From positions 267,940 to 331,939 of the forward strand of contig BJOX01000037.1 in assembly GCA_009731375.1 (NCBI GenBank): a stretch of DNA of 64,000 nt, given 5' to 3'. Position 1 is the first letter of the stretch. The number at the start of each line of letters is the position of its first letter. The stretch comes from Paulinella micropora. Its lineage: Eukaryota > Cercozoa > Imbricatea > Euglyphida. This document shows, in pieces, positions 58,275 through 64,000 of the stretch. The notes beneath the pieces were generated by a model that saw nothing but the letters and a program-made list of their open reading frames with translations, searched no databases and had not been told where the DNA came from. The translations under genes and the position numbers were made by a program.

Positions 58275-60532
58275 GGTGTGGGTGCCACCCGCGACCAGAA
58301 CGGGTACGTACAATCGCAGGGACCCCCCCTTTCCCTTCGACTGGGTACGTTGAATTGCCGGAGGTGCCGCAAAGGGCGCCTGGTGGCAAAAAACCTCAAT
58401 TTTCAGGTGTGGGTGCCACCCGCGACCAGAACGGGTACGTACAATCGCAGGGCTCCCCCGGACCCCCCCTTTCCCTTCGACAGGGTACGTTGAATTGCCG
58501 GGCAAAGGGCGCCTGGTGGCAAAAAAAACCTCAATTTTCAGGTGTGGGTGCCACCCGCGACCAGAACGGGTACGTACAATCACAGGGCTGGGGTTCCCGG
58601 GGGGAGGACCCCGCGGACCCCCCCTACCCCGTCGACAGGGTACGTTCAATTGCCGAAGGCACCGGCAAGTACTGCCAAAAAACAAGGAAATTTGACATTC
58701 AGGACACTCCCCTAACGCAAATATTTGCGTGAATTCCAAAAAAATTATACCAGCATCAAGATCGAGTCTGGGGCTAGCCACCCTGCCAATATGAGCTCCC
58801 AACTCCTCGTTCCCACAAACCATGATTTATAGGGATGGGGGGTGCAAAAAAAGGCCAAAAAAGCAAGGCATTCAGGACACTCCCCTAACGCAAATATTTG
58901 CGTGAATTCCAAAGAAATTATATCAGCATCAAGATCGAGTCTGGGGCTAGTCAACCTGTCAATATGAGCTCCCAAACCCTCCTGGTTTCCACACACCATG
59001 ATTTATAGGGATGGGGGGTGCAAAAATAGGCCAAAAAAAACAAGGAAATTTGGCATTCAGGACACTCCCCTAACGCAAATATTTGCGTGAATTCCAAAAA
59101 AATCATATCAGCATCAAGATCGAGTCTGGGGCTAACCACCCTGCCAATATGAGCTCCCAACTCCTCCTCGTTCCGACAAACCATGATTTATTCCGACAGG
59201 GGTGCGAAAATGCGAGGGGTGGGGGACACAATTTTTCCCCTCCCCCCAAACCCCCCACCCCCTTGACCAACACCTTTCAGGAATAATAGTAATAATAATA
59301 ATGACTAGGGGCTGCGCCAACACCTGAAAGGATGGTTTGCGGTGCGCTTCGCGCACCCCCCTCCCCCTCCCTCGGGCTGGGGTTCCCGGGGGGAGGGCCC
59401 CCCTTTCCCGTCGACAGGGTACGTTCAATTGCAGGAGGTACCAGCAGAACGCAAGTGTAAGCTCTGGTGGCACAAAACCTAAAATTTCTGGTTTTTGTGC
59501 CACCCGGCACCAAAACTTTTTTGTCTCCGAACAGAGCGCACCCAGGGGTGTCGGGTACACCAAACAACAGCCTGAACTCCCTCGGGTGTGCGCAAACGGA
59601 ACGGCGCCTGGTGGCGCAAAAACCTCAATTTTCAGGTTTGTAGGCCACCCGGCTTAAGATTTTTTATATTTTCGAAGAGAGCTCATCAAGAAGTATCGGA
59701 TACACCAACTATCACCCGCTAACTCCCTGTGGTGTGCGCAAACGGCGTCTGGTGGCACAGGACCTCCTTTTTCTGGTGTGCGGGTGCCACCCGCGACCAA
59801 AACGGGTACGTACAATCGCCGGGCTGGGGTTCCGGGGGGGCGGGGGGGCGGACCCACCCTTTCCCATCCACAGGGTACGTTTAATTGCCGGAGGCACCGG
59901 CAAGTACTGCTAAAAAACAAGGAATTTTGGCATTCAGGACATCCCCTAACGCAAATATTTGCGTGAATTCCAAAAAAAATGTACCAGCATCAACATCGAG
60001 TCTGGGGCTAGCTAAAATAGGCCAAAAAAACAAGGAATGTTGGCATTCAGGACACTCCCCTGACGCAAACATTTGCGTGAATTCCAAAAAAATTATAGCA
60101 TCAAGATGGCGTCTGGGGCTAGCTACCCTGCCAATATGAGTTCCCAACTCCTCCTGGCTCCCACAAACCATGATTTATAGGGATGGGGGGTGCAAAAAAA
60201 AGCCCCCCCCCCCCAAAAAAAAAGGAATTTTGGCATTCACTCCACTAACACAAATATTTGCGTGAATTCCAAAGAAATTATATCAGCATCACGATCGAGT
60301 CTGGGGCTAGTCAACCTGTCAATATGAGCTCCCAACCCCTCCTGATTCACACAAACCATGATTTATAGGGACAGGGGTGCGAAAAAAAAACAAAGAAATT
60401 TGGCATTCAGGACACTGCCCTAACGCAAATATTTGTGTGAATTCCAAAAAAATCATATCAGCATCAAGATCGAGTCTGGGGCGAACCACCCTGCAAATAT
60501 GAGCTCCGAACTCCTCCTCGTTCCGACAAACC
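58275..60532 (-). repeat. Left arm of a large inverted repeat: GC-rich units plus satellite
   Basis: Three GC-rich units (GGTGCCACCCGCGACCAGAA, GGGTACGTTGAATTGCCGG, GGCGCCTGGTGGCAAAAA) are followed by 140-190 bp satellite units. Each satellite unit contains the perfect palindrome ACGCAAATATTTGCGT and GATCGAGTCTGGGGCTAG, facing minus relative to the right arm. A diverged block of GC-rich units lies at about 59330-59900, then more satellite. Confidence 0.9.
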
Positions 60533-60542
60533 NNNNNNNNNN

Positions 60543-60694
60543 TAATAATAGTAATAGTAATAATAATAATAATAATAGTAATAGTAATGATAATAATAAT
60601 AAGAAGAAGAATAATAATAATAATAAGAATAATAATTTTAATAATAATGATAATAATAATAATGATTATTATGATTATTATTATTATTATTATG

Positions 60695-60772
<78 letters not shown>

Positions 60773-60780
60773 GTTATTAT
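60543..60780. repeat. (TAA)n/(ATT)n block with strand flip
   Basis: TAATAG and TAA repeats change to ATT near 60664, so the two halves are partly complementary. The right end meets the first 493-bp unit. Confidence 0.9.
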
Positions 60781-60781
60781 T

Positions 60782-62026
60782 GGGTGGGGTTTCGAGGCAG
60801 CTCTAGCAACCGCGCTTGGTGTATGCACTTGCACATTCGGTGACGTCTTGTAAGAGGTTGCTGGGACTGCGGAATAACCTCGGCTTAGTGCAGTCTTGCC
60901 CTCAGGAGCTCCATCGGTGGCCCCGATCATCAGGCGAGAGACTGACACGGGGGGGTGGAGGACCTCGAACAAGGGTATTGGAGGCTTATGTCCGTTGAGG
61001 ATATGCCATTAGCTGCATCAGTACGCCTCAGATATAGTAAATCTGCCTTGGAGTGTTGACTGTGACATATTTGAGGGAAATCCCGATGAAAAAACCTAGT
61101 CACACTTGCTAAACAGAGTTCCAGCCCAATGGCCTCAAGGCGTTAAACTGTGACGCCAACTCATAACCCTTTGGTGGTAGATGCTGGGGAGGAGGGTCGT
61201 TGCGCGCGTAAAAGATCTTAAACTCCGCATATGCTGGTTGATAGCCCAGGACCCAGCAGACACCAGATTGTTATGGGTGGGGTTTCGAGGCAGCTCTAGC
61301 AACCGCGCTTGGTGTATGCACTTGCACATTCGGTGACGTCTTGCAAGAGGTTGCTGGGACTGCGGAATAACCTCGGCTTAGTGCAGTCTTGCCCTCAGGA
61401 GCTCCATCGGTGGCCCCGATCATCAGGCGAGAGACTGACACGGGGGGGTGGAGGACCTCGAACAAGGGTATTGGAGGCTTATGTCCGTTGAGGATATGCC
61501 ATTAGCTGCATCAGTACGCCTCAGATATAGTAAATCTGCCTTGGAGTGTTGACTGTGACATATTTGAGGGAAATCCCGATGAAAAAACCTAGTCACACTT
61601 GCTAAACAGAGTTCCAGCCCAATGGCCTCAAGGCGTTAAACTGTGACGCCAACTCATAACCCTTTGGTGGTAGATGCTGGGGAGGAGGGTCGTTGCGCGC
61701 GTAAAAGATCTTAAACTCCGCATATGCTGGTTGATAGCCCAGGACCCAGCAGACACCAGATTGTTATGGGTGGGGTTTCGAGGCAGCTCTAGCAACCGCG
61801 CTTGGTGTATGCACTTGCACATTCGGTGACGTCTTGCAAGAGGTTGCTGGGACTGCGGAATAACCTCGGCTTAGTGCAGTCTTGCCCTCAGGAGCTCCAT
61901 CGGTGGCCCCGATCATCAGGCGAGAGACTGACACGGGGGGGTGGAGGACCTCGAACAAGGGTATTGGAGGCTTATGTCCGTTGAGGATATGCCATTAGCT
62001 GCATCAGTACGCCTCAGATATAGTAT
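60782..62026 (+). repeat. 493-bp tandem repeat, 2.5 nearly identical units (family D)
   Basis: Units start at 60782, 61275 and 61768 with GGGTGGGGTTTCGAGGCAGC. The last unit stops at CGCCTCAGATATAGT and runs into (ATT)n, the same end point as the dispersed copies at 47734 and 57366. Only about one difference per unit is visible (TTGTAAG/TTGCAAG). No credible ORF is present. Confidence 0.95.
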
Positions 62027-62125
62027 TATTGTTATTATTATATTATTATTATTATGATTATTATGATTATTATGATTATTATTGGTATTATATTATTGGT
62101 ATTATTATTGGTATTATTATTATTA

Positions 62126-62200
<75 letters not shown>
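62027..62200. repeat. (ATT)n array
   Basis: Trinucleotide array with ATG and TGG variants after the family D tandem. Confidence 0.95.
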
Positions 62201-62201
<1 letters not shown>

Positions 62202-62207
62202 CCCACT

Positions 62208-62380
62208 GGTTTCGAGGCTATGTCGTTGTGTTGGCTCCGAGGCTATGTTGTTGTGTTGGTTCCGAGGCTATGTTGTTGTGTTGGTTCCGAGGCGCTGTTG
62301 TTGTGTGGGTTCCGAGGCTATGTCGATGTGGGTTCCGAGGCTATGTTGTTGTTTTGGTTCCGAGGCCATGTCGTTGTGTT
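62208..62380. repeat. ~27-bp minisatellite
   Basis: Seven imperfect units of TCCGAGGCTATGTTGTTGTG, with length variants, followed by 120 bp of unique sequence and an N gap (62499-62620). Confidence 0.85.
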
Positions 62381-62620
62381 GTTTTTTATAAGACATACAC
62401 CAAGTGGGATCAAAGGGGTATTTACATTCCGCGATCTAGGGGTGGTGACGGGTTTCGAGGCGTCCCAGATACTTACCACAAAACGTCCTCATGCGCTNNN
62501 NNNNNNNNNNNNNNNNNNNNNNNNNNNNNNNNNNNNNNNNNNNNNNNNNNNNNNNNNNNNNNNNNNNNNNNNNNNNNNNNNNNNNNNNNNNNNNNNNNNN
62601 NNNNNNNNNNNNNNNNNNNN

Positions 62621-64000
62621 AGGAGGAGTTGGGAGCTCATATTTGCAGGGTGGCTAGCCCCAGACTCGATCTTGATGCTGCTATATTTGTCTTTGGAATT
62701 CACGCAAATATTTGCGTTAGGGGAGTGTCCTGAATGTCAAAATTCCTTGTTTGTTGGCTATTTTTGCACCCCCCATCCCTATAAATCATGGTTTGTCGGA
62801 ACGAGGAGGAATTGGGAGCTCATATTTGCAGGGTGGCTAGCCCCAGACTCGATCTTGATGCTGATATGATTTTTTGGAATTCACGCAAATACTTGCGTTA
62901 GGGCAGTGTCCTGAATGCCAAAATTCCTTGTTTTTTTTCGCACCCCAATCGGAATACATCATGGTTTGTGTGAACCAGGAGGAGTTGGGAGCTCATATTT
63001 GCAGGGTGGCTAGCCCCAGACTCGATGTTGATGCTAATATAATTTTTTTGAAATTCACGCAAATATTTGCATAAGGGGAGTGTCCTGAATGCCAAATTTC
63101 CTTGTTTTTTGGCCTATTTTTGCACACCCCCCATCCCTATAAATCATGGTTTGTGGGAACCAGGAGGAGTTGGGAGCTCATATTTGCAGGGTGGCTAGCC
63201 CCAGACTCGATCTTGATGCTGCTATATTTGTCTTTGGAATTCACGCAAATATTTGCGTTAGGGGAGTGTCCTGAATGTCAAAATTCCTTGTTTGTTGGCT
63301 ATTTTTGCACCCCCCATCCCTATAAATCATGGTTTGTGGGAACGAGGAGGAGTTGGGAGCTCATATTTGCAGGGTGGCTAGCCCCAGACTCGATCTTGAT
63401 GCTGATATAATTTCTTTGGAATTCACGCAAATATTTGCGTTAGGGGAGTGTCCTGAATGCCTTGCTTTTTTGGCATTTCTTTGCACCCCCCATCCCTATA
63501 AATCATGGTTTGTGGGAACGAGGAGGAGTTGGGAGCTCATATTGGCAGGGTGGCTAGCCCCAGACTCGATCTTGATGCTGGTATAATTTTTTGGAATTCA
63601 CGCAAATATTTGCGTTAGGGGAGTGTCCTGAATGTCATTTCCTTGTTTTTTTGGCAGTACTTGCCGGTGCCTTCGGCAATTGAACGTACCCTGTCGACGG
63701 GGTAGGGGGGGTCCGCGGGGTCCTTCCCCCGAGAACCCCAGCCCTGTGATTGTACGTACCCGTTCTGGTCGCGGGTGGCACCCACACCTGAAAATTGAGG
63801 TTTTTTTGCCACCAGGCGCCCTTTGCCCGGCAATTCAACGTACCCTGTCGAAGGGAAAGGGGGGGTCCGGGGGAGCCCTGCGATTGTACGTACCCGTTCT
63901 GGTCGCGGGTGGCACCCACACCTGAAAATTGAGGTTTTTTGCCACCAGGCGCCCTTTGCGGCACCTCCGGCAATTCAACGTACCCAGTCGAAGGGAAAGG
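62621..64000 (+). repeat. Right arm of the large inverted repeat: satellite plus GC-rich units
   Basis: Five to six satellite units of about 180-190 bp with the same palindrome ACGCAAATATTTGCGT, then the GC-rich units in reverse complement of 58328-58680. The outermost ~600 bp match the left arm almost base for base, including the same shortened satellite unit. The arm runs off the window. Confidence 0.9.

Noticed and set aside
57432-61984. Repeated 60-64 codon ORFs in family D and the 493-bp units
   Set aside because: Both strands have short open frames that repeat because the DNA repeats; there is no domain and the frames end inside the unit.

Overview
The window is eukaryotic nuclear DNA from an organism I cannot name with confidence. 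The evidence is a gene with dozens of short exons joined by GT-AG introns, LTR and non-LTR retrotransposons, a tRNA-derived SINE, an AATAAA poly(A) signal, and extreme microsatellite content. A repeat-rich protist or alga (chromerid or dinoflagellate relative) would fit, but nothing here proves it. There are no bacterial operons, rRNA genes or CRISPR arrays. Several runs of N (for example 8434-8471, 8622-8962, 47880-48567, 48978-49578, 52018-52389, 57562-58274, 62499-62620) are assembly gaps next to repeats.

Layout. 1-5.9 kb: a decayed Ty3/gypsy-type retrotransposon on the minus strand, running off the left edge. It has an open gag-like ORF, but its protease/RT/RNase H region is broken by frame changes and lacks the YxDD block. 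5.9-9.2 kb: leader-like sequence, a second gag relic on the opposite strand, and a tRNA-derived SINE inside (ATT)n arrays. 9.2-16.4 kb: AT-rich DNA with orphan ORFs, homopolymers and minisatellites. 16.66-18.17 kb: an intact, intronless kelch-repeat protein gene (minus strand). 18.2-25.6 kb: mainly (GATA)n and (CATAA)n arrays with two copies of a retroposon-like element.

25.67-47.50 kb: the main discovery. A plus-strand gene of about 37-39 exons (about 2.4 kb coding in 21.8 kb) encodes a protein with a polyQ N-terminus, eight MORN repeats, a charged alpha-helical/coiled-coil middle and a C-terminal SAM domain. No long ORF reveals it; I assembled it from exons whose splice phases agree along almost the whole length. 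Its introns are packed with microsatellites, three families of inverted-repeat (foldback) elements, a 5'-truncated restriction-like-endonuclease LINE, and repeated partial copies of the gene's own exons ('exon echoes'). All five copies of foldback family A lie within 30 bp of an exon boundary.

47.5-64 kb: intergenic repeat DNA. It holds more SINE copies, a 493-bp tandem repeat, a perfect 61-bp minisatellite, (ACAT)n/(GATA)n higher-order arrays, and a large inverted repeat (about 58.3-60.5 kb against 62.6-64 kb) built from a satellite whose units carry a perfect 16-bp palindrome.

MORN repeats usually bind membranes or act as scaffolds, SAM domains oligomerise, and kelch propellers bind proteins. 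The kelch and MORN-SAM genes are divergent and 7.5 kb apart; nothing in the sequence links their functions.
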